Assembly: GCA_036560485.1 (NCBI GenBank)
Contig: DATBRC010000057.1
Location: 124,001-188,000, forward strand
Direction of reading: 5' to 3'
DNA from: DATBRC01 sp036560485
Lineage (GTDB): Bacteria; Pseudomonadota; Gammaproteobacteria; Burkholderiales; Burkholderiaceae_D
DNA length: 64,000 nucleotides
Below are positions 8,326 to 16,931 of this stretch, piece by piece. Positions within the stretch are counted from its first letter, which is position 1. Each line of letters starts with the position of its first letter. Under the pieces are notes generated by a model, which was not told where the DNA came from, did no database searches, and worked only from the letters and a program-made list of their open reading frames with translations. Position numbers and translations under genes: made by a program.

Positions 8326-9852
8326 TTGTTTATCGATTTCCTTCAAAATAATTCGCCGGCACATTGGCATATGGATTTGATCGTTACCATTATTGTGGCG
8401 ATCGTGTTGCAGTTGCTTCTCGTTCGTGCATTGCCGGATGGCCGGCAACTGTTGCGCAGCAATTTGATGCTGGCTGCATTGTGCGTCGTGTTTAGTATCG
8501 GCGCCAACCTGCTTCCTTCGGTTGGTCTGATTCATGCAGCAGGTATGATGGATGAGGCATCCATAGTCGGATGGGGCTTGATCTTCATTCGCTTGTGCAG
8601 CTTGTCGATATTCCGGTTACTGTTCCCGCTTATCCACATCAAGACGCCACGCATCTTGCAGGATATTGTTTTTGTGTTGGCTTGCGTCGGATGGGGATTG
8701 GTCAGACTGCGTATGGGTGGTTTGGATCTGAGTGGCGTGGTCACGACTTCGGCGGTCATCACCGGAATCATCGCCTTTTCGTTGCAAGAGACGCTGGGTA
8801 ATATTCTTGGCGGATTGGCGCTGCAATTGGATAACTCTGTGCGTATCGGCGACTGGATTCACGTTGACGATGTGCGCGGCAAAGTAGTGGAGGTGCATTG
8901 GCGTCATACGGCTGTGCGCACCAACAATGGCGAGATCGTCGTCATTCCAAATAGTTTTTTGATGAAATCCAAGGTAGATGTCTATAGCACGCCGGATATG
9001 CCGCAATGGCGGCGTTGGGTGCGCTTCAGCACCGGCTATTCGGTGCCGCCGCAACATGTGATCGGTGCGATAGAAAAATCTCTGCGCGATGCGCGGATTG
9101 AACATGTTGCGACGGATCCGGCGCCCAACTGTATCGTTACCGATTATCGTGACGCAGCGACGCATTACGCCGTGCGTTATTGGTTGAACGATCCACAATC
9201 GGATGATCATGTCGATTCAGTCGTTCGCTTACATATCTACGCTTGTCTGCAGAGGCAGGGCCATGACTTTGCATTGGCACGCCCTTGTCTGGATGTGAGC
9301 TTGACCACACATTCCGAGCGCCGCCATAACGCGCAGCTCGAAGAAAAAACGGCACAGCGCATGAAAATCCTTTCCGGTGTGTCGTTGTTCGCTGTGCTGA
9401 ATCAAGAAGAACTGATGCAGATCGCATCGTCATTGCGTGAAGCGATTTTCACGAAGAACGATGTGATGACCAAGCAAGGCGCAATTGCAAACTGGTTGTA
9501 TCTATTGACTAGCGGCGAGGCGGATGTCTGGTACGAGCCGGAAGGACAGGAGCGCCGGCATTTGGCCACGTTGAAGCCCGGCATGGTGTTCGGCGAAATG
9601 GGCATGATGACAGGTGAGCCACGCCGTGCGACTGTGATTGCACGCACAGATGCAGAATGCTATCGCATCGACAAGGAAAGCTTTGAAAATATCCTGCTCG
9701 CCAGACCGGAACTCGCGGCAGAATTTGCATTGATTCTTGCGCAACGCAATCAGAAGCTGTCCACGATCCATGACGGAAATATCAAACCGGATCAAGTGCA
9801 ACAGACGAAAATGCTTGCCAGTATTCGACAGTTTTTTAAGTTGTCGGCTTGA
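8326..9852 (+). CDS. MscS-family mechanosensitive channel with C-terminal cyclic-nucleotide-binding domain
   Basis: 508 residues. The start is a TTG with GGAG 6-7 bases upstream; the first ATG (8371) has no ribosome site. Several N-terminal membrane helices are followed by the MscS pore and beta domain (S-L-Q-E-T-L-G-N-I-L-G-G, R-I-G-D-W-I near residues 150-185). Residues from about 345 are a CRP-like cNMP domain with V-F-G-E-M-G-M-M-T-G-E and P-R-R-A-T-V. This architecture is known for bacterial cyclic-nucleotide-gated channels of the MscS superfamily; opening by cAMP or cGMP rather than tension is likely. Inner membrane. The gene stands alone. Confidence 0.88.
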   Translation: MFIDFLQNNSPAHWHMDLIVTIIVAIVLQLLLVRALPDGRQLLRSNLMLAALCVVFSIGANLLPSVGLIHAAGMMDEASIVGWGLIFIRLCSLSIFRLLFPLIHIKTPRILQDIVFVLACVGWGLVRLRMGGLDLSGVVTTSAVITGIIAFSLQETLGNILGGLALQLDNSVRIGDWIHVDDVRGKVVEVHWRHTAVRTNNGEIVVIPNSFLMKSKVDVYSTPDMPQWRRWVRFSTGYSVPPQHVIGAIEKSLRDARIEHVATDPAPNCIVTDYRDAATHYAVRYWLNDPQSDDHVDSVVRLHIYACLQRQGHDFALARPCLDVSLTTHSERRHNAQLEEKTAQRMKILSGVSLFAVLNQEELMQIASSLREAIFTKNDVMTKQGAIANWLYLLTSGEADVWYEPEGQERRHLATLKPGMVFGEMGMMTGEPRRATVIARTDAECYRIDKESFENILLARPELAAEFALILAQRNQKLSTIHDGNIKPDQVQQTKMLASIRQFFKLSA

Positions 9853-9884
9853 ACTGAAAAATTCTTTTACCGATTTTTACTGGT

Positions 9885-9908
9885 TCACAGACTCGCTCAC
9901 AGACTCGC
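9885..9908. repeat. Tandem 12-bp duplication
   Basis: TCACAGACTCGC occurs twice head to tail (9885-9896, 9897-9908). The second copy contains the stop codon of the minus-strand gene that ends at 9897, so the duplication lies exactly over its 3' end. Probably a simple slippage product. Confidence 0.7.
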
Positions 9909-10127
9909 GTATTGCCGCGTAGCGAGCCAGGTATAGACATCTTCACGAATCAGCACATCTCTTACGACGTCTTGCACGTATCGATAGCCTTGGTATAAAT
10001 AATCGGCGCCAGGCATACAACCTCGATCGCGTGCACCGTGAATTTCAAACGGTGCAGTGGCAGGCAGTGGACAATCTTGCAGTAGATGTAACTGAGTGCA
10101 TTGCACTGTTGATTGTTCGGATTTCAT
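9897..10127 (-). CDS. Hypothetical small protein
   Basis: 76 residues from the ATG at 10127, which has a good AGGAG site; an upstream in-frame extension to 10205 is unsupported. The sequence contains three Cys (C-T-Q-L-H-L-L-Q-D-C and R-G-C-M-P-G) and ends in a helical stretch rich in Tyr, Val and Arg. No signal peptide or membrane segment. I do not recognise a family. It is convergent with the channel gene. Confidence 0.5.
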   Translation of the reverse strand: MKSEQSTVQCTQLHLLQDCPLPATAPFEIHGARDRGCMPGADYLYQGYRYVQDVVRDVLIREDVYTWLATRQYASL

Positions 10128-10555
10128 TTTGGCTCCTAAAAAAAGACAAATGAAAAGGTCTGCATGCACAAGATAACGGTGTCTGTCGAATAAGAAAATG
10201 CACAACCGACAACAATAAAATAAATAAATAAATGGTCTTTCAAAATATTGATGCAGCAGAATTTGTCACATGAACGTGAGCGTTGCCGTAACGATTTGGA
10301 TAGTCGTTTAATTTCATCGGCTTATTGGCGGAACTGCAGTTAGTACATCATTTTGTGGACTGCTAATTAAATGATGGACTGAAACTTTTTGCACCAATGA
10401 TGTTCGTAAATTATTTATTTGTGATGAGTTCAATAAACAACAAAACGGGAATTAAATAACGTAAATAAATCAATTTTAAAAACTTGAGCAAATGAAGTTG
10501 CGCCGTTTCTTCTCACGAAGAAAAAAGATTTTTTACAATATAAAATCGTCGGTCT
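10128..10555. other. AT-rich intergenic region without a gene
   Basis: About 430 bases, distinctly AT-rich, with runs such as AAATAAATAAATAAAT near 10220. It contains the palindrome TTTCTTC-TCAC-GAAGAAA (10506-10523), which has no T run on either side. No ORF with a ribosome site was seen. It should hold the promoter of the minus-strand gene that starts at 10127. Confidence 0.5.
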
Positions 10556-10903
10556 TCAGGACGATATTTTTTCGATAGACGCGGGTATGCGATACGTGCC
10601 GTCGACTACTTCAGTAAATGTTCGCTCTTCACGCAAGATGAATTTTTTCGTTTGCGCCAGATTGAAGTTCAAGCAGCCGTCCGGATCGGTTTTCAGCTTG
10701 CTGCGGTATGTTTCGTAAGAAGCCAGGCTGTCAAATGTGATGAGTCCCCATGCGATATTATTGGTGCCCTCATGCGGCAGAAAATAACCGACAAGCGCGC
10801 CGCCGCATCTTGGAATGATGCGGCCCCAATTCTCGGCGTATTCCTTGAATGCGGCGCGCTGGAATGGGTCAATCTCGTAACGTATGAAACAGGTAATGGC
10901 CAT
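10556..10903 (-). CDS. NIPSNAP-family protein
   Basis: 115 residues from the ATG at 10903, chosen because AGGAG lies 7 bases upstream; an earlier start five codons upstream lacks one. The ferredoxin-like alpha/beta pattern of the NIPSNAP family is visible: beginning I-T-C-F-I-R-Y-E-I-D, a central R-C-G-G-A-L-V-G-Y-F, and W-G-L-I-T-F-D-S. Function of bacterial members is unknown. It forms an operon with the RidA gene just upstream (45 bases apart) and faces an ArsR-type regulator. Confidence 0.85.
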   Translation of the reverse strand: MAITCFIRYEIDPFQRAAFKEYAENWGRIIPRCGGALVGYFLPHEGTNNIAWGLITFDSLASYETYRSKLKTDPDGCLNFNLAQTKKFILREERTFTEVVDGTYRIPASIEKISS

Positions 10904-10948
10904 GATTTCTCCTAACAAAATAATTTTGCTATCGTGCTTCGTGAAGCA

Positions 10949-11332
10949 TTAGATTCGTGCAGCGATGACTTCAATTTCTACCAAAATGCCGGGTCTCACT
11001 AGTGCAGGAACGATCAATAGCATTGATGCCGGACGCGCATCCATCAGGTAGCTGCTGCGAATGCGCGCATATTCTGCGATATCAGATTCATGCAGCAGGT
11101 ACTGCGTAACTTTCACGACATCTGCGATGCCCATGCCCGCGCGATCAAGCAATGCAATGATGTGCTGCCACGCGAGTTCAGCCTGTGCGGCAATGCCATC
11201 GGGCAGCGTGCCATCAACGGCAAGGCCTGGGGTGCCGGCAGTGATCAACCATCGCGCGCCGGGCGGCACTTCAACCGCATCGCTGTATGTGCCGATCTGT
11301 GCGGCGACGCCGATGTTGTGTTGTAGGTTCAT
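10949..11332 (-). CDS. RidA/YjgF-family protein
   Basis: 127 residues, the usual length. The C-terminal family signature is V-P-A-L-V-R-P-G-I-L-V-E-I-E, whose Arg corresponds to the active-site Arg that holds enamine/imine intermediates; V-V-K-V-T-Q-Y-L sits in the middle. RidA-type enzymes hydrolyse reactive 2-aminoacrylate and similar imines; this divergent member could have another substrate. First gene of a two-gene operon with NIPSNAP, likely controlled by the divergent regulator at 11440. Confidence 0.87.
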   Translation of the reverse strand: MNLQHNIGVAAQIGTYSDAVEVPPGARWLITAGTPGLAVDGTLPDGIAAQAELAWQHIIALLDRAGMGIADVVKVTQYLLHESDIAEYARIRSSYLMDARPASMLLIVPALVRPGILVEIEVIAARI

Positions 11333-11439
11333 TTATTCTTCCTTTCATCGCATCGGTTCACGGAGCCGAAATAAATCCCCGTGATCTGGACAGTATTGTC
11401 TGCGAGATGTAACGTATATGTTTCACGCAAGGATGAAAT

Positions 11440-12126
11440 ATGGATGACGAACCGAATATCGCGCAGGTCGCTACGCTATTGGCAGATCCTGCTCGCGCCA
11501 AGATACTATGGACTTTGATCGACGGCACGACACGTCCGGCCGGGGAGCTGGCATTCGCTGCCAATATTTCAGCGCAATCGGCAAGCGCACATCTGACCAA
11601 GCTGGTTGATGGCGGTTTGCTGGCAACAGAGGCGTTGGGGAGACATCGTTACTATCGGATTGCAAATTCTGAAGTGGCACACATGATTGAGAGCATGGCA
11701 TCTTTCAGCGTCGCAGTGCGGCCACGCACACCGCGCAGTCCGGCATTGGTGCAAAAAATGCCCAGCCATTTTTTGCATGCGCGCACTTGCTACGATCATT
11801 TGGCCGGTGAAACGGCGGTCAAGATTTTGGACGGCATGCTGAAAGCCGGATGGTTAATCAGCGAAGGGCAAGATTTCATCGTCACGCGGGTGGGTGAAAA
11901 AAAACTGGCGGGCCTTGGTATCGATTTGGAAGAAGCACGCACAGGACGACGTGTATTCGCGCGCGCGTGCGTCGATCTGACTCAACGCCGATATCATTTG
12001 GGCGGGACCTTGGGCGCTGCGTTGCTGGCTCTCTATGTAAAACAGGGATGGATCCAACGAATGCCACGTTCGCGTGTCGTTAGCATTACACCCAAAGGGC
12101 AGCAGGCATTCAAAAAATTATATTGA
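11440..12126 (+). CDS. ArsR-type winged-helix transcriptional regulator
   Basis: 228 residues. Residues about 5-85 carry the ArsR fold: L-L-A-D-P-A-R-A-K-I-L-W-T-L, then helix-turn-helix I-S-A-Q-S-A-S-A-H-L-T-K-L-V-D-G-G-L-L and wing G-R-H-R-Y-Y-R. The remaining 140 residues form a second domain common in longer members of this group; no Cys metal-site motif (C-V-C) is present, so metal sensing is unlikely. It is divergent from RidA-NIPSNAP with 107 bases between starts, and probably regulates that operon and itself. Confidence 0.85.
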   Translation: MDDEPNIAQVATLLADPARAKILWTLIDGTTRPAGELAFAANISAQSASAHLTKLVDGGLLATEALGRHRYYRIANSEVAHMIESMASFSVAVRPRTPRSPALVQKMPSHFLHARTCYDHLAGETAVKILDGMLKAGWLISEGQDFIVTRVGEKKLAGLGIDLEEARTGRRVFARACVDLTQRRYHLGGTLGAALLALYVKQGWIQRMPRSRVVSITPKGQQAFKKLY

Positions 12127-12379
12127 AAGCCATTCTGTCGATCGCTTAAAAATCGAACGCCGTTATTTATTTCAATCTGTTTGTTCAAAGCAGTGCTACG
12201 TTGCCAGCCAATTGTGCGTGCCGCACCAATTTGGTACGGACTTGAGCTGTTGAGGTGATTTGGCTGCATAGTCCTTGTTGGTGTGCATTGGCCTGATTGT
12301 TGCTAAAAGAAGGTAATCATTTTTAACGTTCACTCCCGCTGGAGTTGACTTCTTAGGCACTAATCATCAGGAGTTTCAT

Positions 12380-13177
12380 ATGAACAGACGAAAATTTCTT
12401 ATAGTCGGCGCTGCTGCTGCCGGCAGCTTGCTCAGCATGGGAAATCCTTTTGCTCAAGTCATCAATATCAACGACGCGATTAACAAATCGGGACGTCAGC
12501 GGATGTTGTCGCAACGGCTCGCAAAATGTTATTTCCAGATTGGTCAATCGATTGACACCGAACATTCAAAGGCGATTCTCGATTCATCATTGGCCCTTTT
12601 TGATCGGCAATTAGTCGAGTTAAAAGCGTTCGCACCAACGCAGGATAACAAGGCAGTGTTAGGAAATCTCGAGAAAGCATGGATCAGTTACAAGGACGTA
12701 TTGGTTGGTAGAGCGCCGAATAAACAGGATGCGAAATCGATCCTGGCCATCAATGAAGATGTGCTGGCAATGGCGCAAGCATCGACAGTTCAACTAGAAA
12801 AATTTTCCGGCACCACAACCGGAAAACTAGTCAACATAGCGGGACGGCAAAGGATGTTATCGCAGCGTATGGCGAAATTTTATCAAGCGGAAAATTGGGG
12901 TGTTGCGTCGCCTGATACGATGGATAAATTGCTTGCGGCTCGAAAAGAATTTGTGGATGCGCTTAATCTATTGGCGACCTCTCCGAATAACACGCAGGAT
13001 ATCCGGGATGAGATAGAACTCGGCAAAACGCAATGGATCTTTTTTGACAATGCGTTAAGCAATAGCGTCAACAAGACCGGCAATAAAAAAGTATTGGCAA
13101 CCAATGTCGCGACGACCAGCGAACGCATCCTTGAAGTGATGGATAAGGTAACGGGGTTGTATGCCAAGCTGGCGTGA
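12380..13177 (+). CDS. Tat-exported protein with two PilJ-type (type IV pili MCP N-terminal) domains
   Basis: 265 residues, with a CAGGAG ribosome site. It begins M-N-R-R-K-F-L, a twin-arginine motif, followed by an Ala/Gly/Leu hydrophobic segment. Two copies of the PilJ-domain signature G-R-Q-R-M-L-S-Q-R-x-A-K occur at residues 38-49 and 155-166, each opening a helical bundle of about 110 residues. These domains normally form the periplasmic sensor part of NarX/NarQ-like or PilJ receptors (nitrate in NarX). Here there is no transmembrane or signalling domain, so it is a free periplasmic double sensor/binding module. Ligand unknown. Confidence 0.8.
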   Translation: MNRRKFLIVGAAAAGSLLSMGNPFAQVININDAINKSGRQRMLSQRLAKCYFQIGQSIDTEHSKAILDSSLALFDRQLVELKAFAPTQDNKAVLGNLEKAWISYKDVLVGRAPNKQDAKSILAINEDVLAMAQASTVQLEKFSGTTTGKLVNIAGRQRMLSQRMAKFYQAENWGVASPDTMDKLLAARKEFVDALNLLATSPNNTQDIRDEIELGKTQWIFFDNALSNSVNKTGNKKVLATNVATTSERILEVMDKVTGLYAKLA

Positions 13178-13203
13178 CATCGGATTGCCGCACTAGAGGG
13201 CAA

Positions 13204-13842
13204 TCACCAGGAGCTTGGCAGCGGACGTTTGATCTCAATACGGTGACGCGATATGGCGAGGTAGCCGCCCGCTGTCAGGTCTTTCAGAATTTTGCCTACC
13301 ATTTCGCGTGAACAGCCGATGCGGCTGGCCAGTTCTTGTTGCGTCAAGGGTTCGGTAATGACATTCCCTTCTTCGCTATTTTCTGCCAGCTGAAGAAGTA
13401 GCTGTACCAGTCGTCCATATACATCGAGCAAAGCGAGACTCTTCAAGTTTTGCGTGACGACACGCGCGCGGCGGATCAGTTTGCCGATCAGCGAGAAAAC
13501 GAAATCGGGATGTTCGCGCAAAAAAGCACGGAAATCAGCCATGCGTACAACGGCAAGTGAGGTCGGTTCCAGCGCCATGACAGAGGCAGATCGCGATCCG
13601 GGTTCCAGCGCCATTTCGCCGAAATATTCACCGGGCTTTAGCGTCCCGATGCTGACTTCATTGCCTTCGGTATCGGCAAGATAAACTTTCACCAGCCCGG
13701 AAATAAGGAAATAAACGCTGTCGGTTTCATCACCCTCACTGATGATGATTGCATGGCGTGGGTATGATCGGATCGCGGCGCGTTCCATCAAATCTTCGGC
13801 ATCCTGCTGCGGCAGATCCGGTATGACCAAGGTTGATTTCAC
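13204..13842 (-). CDS. CRP/FNR-family transcriptional regulator
   Basis: 212 residues. The N-terminal cyclic-nucleotide-binding beta barrel includes F-G-E-M-A-L and S-R-S-A-S-V, which keep the Glu and Arg-Ser positions that bind cAMP in E. coli CRP. The C-terminal helix-turn-helix reads T-Q-Q-E-L-A-S-R-I-G-C-S-R-E-M-V-G-K-I-L. No N-terminal FNR-type Cys cluster. It is probably the Vfr/CRP-like regulator of this organism or a close paralogue. Convergent with the PilJ-domain gene. Confidence 0.9.
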   Translation of the reverse strand: MKSTLVIPDLPQQDAEDLMERAAIRSYPRHAIIISEGDETDSVYFLISGLVKVYLADTEGNEVSIGTLKPGEYFGEMALEPGSRSASVMALEPTSLAVVRMADFRAFLREHPDFVFSLIGKLIRRARVVTQNLKSLALLDVYGRLVQLLLQLAENSEEGNVITEPLTQQELASRIGCSREMVGKILKDLTAGGYLAISRHRIEIKRPLPSSW

Positions 13843-13944
13843 GATGTATTTTCGAACCGATGTGGAAAGAAATATTCAGTGTAAATAAATTGCCGGCTGA
13901 ATCAAACATCAGCCGAGATGTGCGGCGCAGAAAAAATTCTCAGC

Positions 13945-14157
13945 CTAGACGGCAAATGCGGCGTTGCTTGTTTGAGGCAAAATGCTGCTGTCATTGGCGG
14001 GTTGACGCGGTGTGGCACGACGGTCGCCGCTATCACGTCTATCGAACATGATCAGCCCTTCTTCGGTTTGATATGGCAGTTCAGCCGTTGTTGCGACACG
14101 ACGGTCAGCCATTTGCCGAGGCATATAAAGACCGATTGCCAGATTACTTTGGTTCAT
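13945..14157 (-). CDS. Hypothetical small protein
   Basis: 70 residues from the ATG at 14157, preceded by AAGGGG 8 bases upstream. The sequence is polar with several Arg-rich spots (M-A-D-R-R-V and D-R-R-D-S-G-D-R-R) and a likely disordered tail. No membrane segment or known domain. It lies upstream of the CRP-type gene on the same strand. Function not proposed. Confidence 0.45.
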   Translation of the reverse strand: MNQSNLAIGLYMPRQMADRRVATTAELPYQTEEGLIMFDRRDSGDRRATPRQPANDSSILPQTSNAAFAV

Positions 14158-14419
14158 TGCAAACACCCCTTTCAAGAAGTTTCAATTCTAAAATTTTCAA
14201 CTTATGGGAATGTTACAGCGTGAATCAATTCATTTCTGTTAGGCAAACCACTCGAATCATGTGAAATATTACCAATGCTTCGTTGCTCATTGGAATTGTG
14301 CTGCCGATTGCATGGGAAAATCAATCGAGTGTTGTTGATTGTACGCATTTTTTAATGGATTTTGATCGTGTACACTGCCAATGCATTTTTCGACGACATC
14401 AATTCATTCAGGAAAACCA

Positions 14420-14848
14420 ATGAGCGCATTTTCAAACGATATTGAAAAATTTAACGGGATCTACAAATTGCCGGTAAGCACTATTCCGACGCTTGAAGTG
14501 GGAGTGCCGGCTGCAGAGCGTTTGAGGGCGTTCAAAAGTATTTTGGGAGAAGAGCTCAATGAGATCGATGAGATTATTCATGCCGCAGAAAAGCAGGCGC
14601 CTTCGATTGAAGTGTTGACGATGCTGGCCGATTTGCTGGGCGATATCCAGGTGTATTGCGCTTCCGAAATGGCGAAGTTCGGTTTGCCATTGGATGAAGT
14701 GCTCGCGATTATCATGCAATCCAATTTTTCCAAACTGGGCGCTGATGGCAAGCCGATTTACGATGAGCGCGGCAAGGTACAAAAAGGGCCGAATTACTGG
14801 AAGCCTGAGCCTAAGATCCAAGCTTGTCTGCAAGCGAAGATGAAGTAA
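14420..14848 (+). CDS. MazG-like/PRA-PH-type all-alpha NTP pyrophosphohydrolase
   Basis: 142 residues from the ATG at 14420, 8 bases after CAGGA; a longer start at 14381 is unsupported. The helical acidic core E-E-L-N-E-I-D-E-I near residues 44-52 and L-A-D-L-L-G-D-I-Q-V-Y near residues 70-80 match the metal-binding E-x-x-E ... D pattern of all-alpha NTP-PPases, and the C-terminal N-F-S-K-L-G-A-D-G-K-P-I-Y-D-E is typical of phage and bacterial phosphoribosyl-ATP pyrophosphohydrolase-like proteins. It should hydrolyse a nucleoside triphosphate, perhaps as house-cleaning. Not hisE, because no histidine genes are nearby. Confidence 0.75.
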   Translation: MSAFSNDIEKFNGIYKLPVSTIPTLEVGVPAAERLRAFKSILGEELNEIDEIIHAAEKQAPSIEVLTMLADLLGDIQVYCASEMAKFGLPLDEVLAIIMQSNFSKLGADGKPIYDERGKVQKGPNYWKPEPKIQACLQAKMK

Positions 14849-14919
14849 TACGACGATAATACACGGGAGCAGACGGCTATCGATTGAAGCAGTTCTGAAG
14901 ACGTCTGCACTTCACCCAA

Positions 14920-15831
14920 CTAAAACTTGTCCCAATCCGGCTCCGGACCAAAGTGTGCCAGCAAATGATCGATAAATGCGCGCACCTTTGGTTGCATATA
15001 GCGGTTCGGCATGTAGGTCGCGTAGAGTGACATATCGGGAAAGGCCACGCTATCGGGCAGTATTTGCTTCAGCGTTCCGTTTTTCACATGCGGCCCAAGC
15101 ACATAAGTCGGTGACAAGACGATGCCCGCACCTGCCAATGCGAGCTCCAGCAAGACGCCGGAATTATTCACGCGGCAATTGCCAGCTACTTGCACTTTCA
15201 CGATCTTGTTTCCTACTTTATACGGCCAGCCGTGACTTAACGATGGATGATCCTGATACACCAGACAGTCATGCTTGAGCAAATCTTGCGGTGTGCGTGG
15301 TATGCCATGTTCTTTTAAATAGTCAGGTGATGCGCATGTGACCCAGCGCACAGGTGCGATCTTGCGCGCGACCATCGTCGGCGATGGATGGTCGGTGATG
15401 CGAATCGCGAGGTCGTAACCTTCCTCGACGATATCGATCACGCGATCGGTCGCGTTGACTTCTACTTCTACTTGTTCATTCAACTTGAGAAATGTGGTGA
15501 GCGCAGGTGCAAGATGCAACGCTGCAAAAACGATCGGGGTGGTGACACGCAGCACGCCGCGCGGCTCAACTTGCAATTGCGTGACCTCGACCTCGGCAGC
15601 ATCGATCTCTTGCGCGATGCGTGCGCAATGCTCGTAGTAGGCTGCGCCGATTTCAGTCAGACTCATGCGGCGCGTGGTGCGATTGAGCAGGCGGACGCCC
15701 AATGCACTTTCCAGGTTGCTGACTTGTTTGCTGACAAGTGATTTTGATGTATCCAGCGCGCGTGCCGCCGCCGAAAAACTCTTTGCTTCCACCACCTTGG
15801 CAAAGGTCATCATTTCCGCCAGTCGTTCCAT
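14920..15831 (-). CDS. LysR-family transcriptional regulator
   Basis: 303 residues. N-terminal winged helix: F-A-K-V-V-E-A-K-S-F-S-A-A-A-R-A-L with recognition helix S-K-S-L-V-S-K-Q-V-S-N-L-E and R-L-L-N-R-T-T-R-R. The C-terminal substrate-binding domain of the CrgA/DmlR-like subgroup follows (L-R-V-T-T-P, G-Y-D-L-A-I-R). Divergent from the DUF2917 gene with 158 AT-rich bases between, so it probably controls that gene. Effector unknown. Confidence 0.9.
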   Translation of the reverse strand: MERLAEMMTFAKVVEAKSFSAAARALDTSKSLVSKQVSNLESALGVRLLNRTTRRMSLTEIGAAYYEHCARIAQEIDAAEVEVTQLQVEPRGVLRVTTPIVFAALHLAPALTTFLKLNEQVEVEVNATDRVIDIVEEGYDLAIRITDHPSPTMVARKIAPVRWVTCASPDYLKEHGIPRTPQDLLKHDCLVYQDHPSLSHGWPYKVGNKIVKVQVAGNCRVNNSGVLLELALAGAGIVLSPTYVLGPHVKNGTLKQILPDSVAFPDMSLYATYMPNRYMQPKVRAFIDHLLAHFGPEPDWDKF

Positions 15832-15989
15832 CGCATACTCTCCGATGTATTTTTAAGATTTTGATATTGTTCACATATGAGAACAATATTATTCCATTTT
15901 ATAGGATTGTAAAAATTCTGGCATAAATCATACTATGCATAACAGCGCCGTGGTTTGACGCCTTAGTTACCTGGTAGAGGGAGAACGTT

Positions 15990-16376
15990 ATGAGTACCAA
16001 TACACATCATGATAGTCGCATTAATCACACTTCGTCACACGATATTGCATTGAATGCATGCGTAGAGACGGCTCCGGCGGAAGGTTCGGTAGCGTTGCGG
16101 CAGGAACAGCATTTGCGCATGCGCGATGCATTGGGCTGGACTATCAAGGCAGTGTCCGGCACGATCTGGATTACGCAGGAATCGGATAGCCGCGACATCG
16201 TTTTGAAAGCAGGCGACTCGTTTGTGTTGGATCGTCCAGGCTCGACACTGATCTCTCCATTAGGCGATGCAAAGCTTAGCCTGAAGCGCGACAGCTTGAA
16301 ACGTTCAGAGAAAACCCGTAGAGCGTTATCGAAATTTTTACCTTCATTTTCGGCGGCGCGCGCCTTATTTGCTTAA
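15990..16376 (+). CDS. DUF2917 domain protein
   Basis: 128 residues, preceded by a GGGAGAAC ribosome region. The core Q-E-Q-H-L-R-M-R-D-A with V-S-G-T-I-W-I-T-Q-E-S and I-V-L-K-A-G-D-S-F-V-L is the DUF2917 beta-rich, cupin-like domain common in Burkholderiales next to LysR regulators. No signal peptide. Function is unknown. A strong hairpin follows 66 bases downstream. Confidence 0.82.
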   Translation: MSTNTHHDSRINHTSSHDIALNACVETAPAEGSVALRQEQHLRMRDALGWTIKAVSGTIWITQESDSRDIVLKAGDSFVLDRPGSTLISPLGDAKLSLKRDSLKRSEKTRRALSKFLPSFSAARALFA

Positions 16377-16441
16377 CAAGAAACGGGTGTTTAAACGCCA
16401 ATTGAATTGGCGTGTCAAAACATCAATCAAGTAGTTCAGTA

Positions 16442-16479
16442 CAGCGGAGTAGCGATGCATGGCCATCGCTACTCCGCTG
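16442..16479. terminator. Strong 16-bp hairpin, probable terminator
   Basis: CAGCGGAGTAGCGATG (16442-16457) and its exact complement (16464-16479) enclose a 6-base loop; only ATTTT follows on the plus strand. A smaller palindrome, ACGCCAAT-TGA-ATTGGCGT, lies at 16395-16413. They separate the DUF2917 gene from the ferredoxin gene. The weak T run leaves room for an RNA-processing or protein-binding role. Confidence 0.65.
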
Positions 16480-16577
16480 CATTTTGCGTGCATAAAAATC
16501 ACCGCAGAAAAACAACTCCTCTCTAATAAGAATTGCTCAACGTATAGTATTCTTCAACTATGTTGAAGGATTATTCC

Positions 16578-16913
16578 ATGCCCGATGTCGGCAAGCGTTT
16601 TCACATCGTCATCACACCAAATGGATGGCATGTGGAGGCTGCCGATGCGATAACCATACTGGATGCGGCTCTTCTGGGCGATATAAAATTGCCGAGTTCA
16701 TGCAGGAACGGCACGTGCCGCACTTGCATGTGCCGTTTGATCAGCGGACAAGTCAGCTATCGGATTGAATGGCCCGGATTAAGCGCTGATGAAAAAAAAG
16801 AGGGCTATGTACTTCCCTGTGTGGCATATCCGGAATCCGATTTGGTCATCGAGGTTCCAGGGGCAGTATCGCTATCGATTGCAAACGATGAGAACCCATA
16901 TCAAATCGATTGA
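16578..16913 (+). CDS. 2Fe-2S ferredoxin
   Basis: 111 residues from the ATG at 16578, 7 bases after GAAGGA; an ATG at 16560 lacks a site. Plant-type cluster Cys are at residues 42, 47, 50 and 81 (C-x4-C-x2-C-x30-C), and the surrounding C-R-N-G-T-C-R-T-C and Y-V-L-P-C-V-A-Y-P are standard. It passes electrons to an unknown partner oxygenase or reductase; none is nearby. It ends 18 bases before the acyltransferase gene, so they form an operon. Confidence 0.9.
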   Translation: MPDVGKRFHIVITPNGWHVEAADAITILDAALLGDIKLPSSCRNGTCRTCMCRLISGQVSYRIEWPGLSADEKKEGYVLPCVAYPESDLVIEVPGAVSLSIANDENPYQID

Positions 16914-16931
16914 GTAAAAAGGATAAATGAT

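Noticed and set aside
10506..10523. TTTCTTC-TCAC-GAAGAAA hairpin as terminator of the NIPSNAP gene
   Set aside because: Weak A-T stem without T run on the minus strand; recorded only as part of the intergenic region.
14869..14908. GCAGACG/CGTCTGC arms between two convergent genes as a terminator
   Set aside because: The loop is 26 bases and no T run follows.
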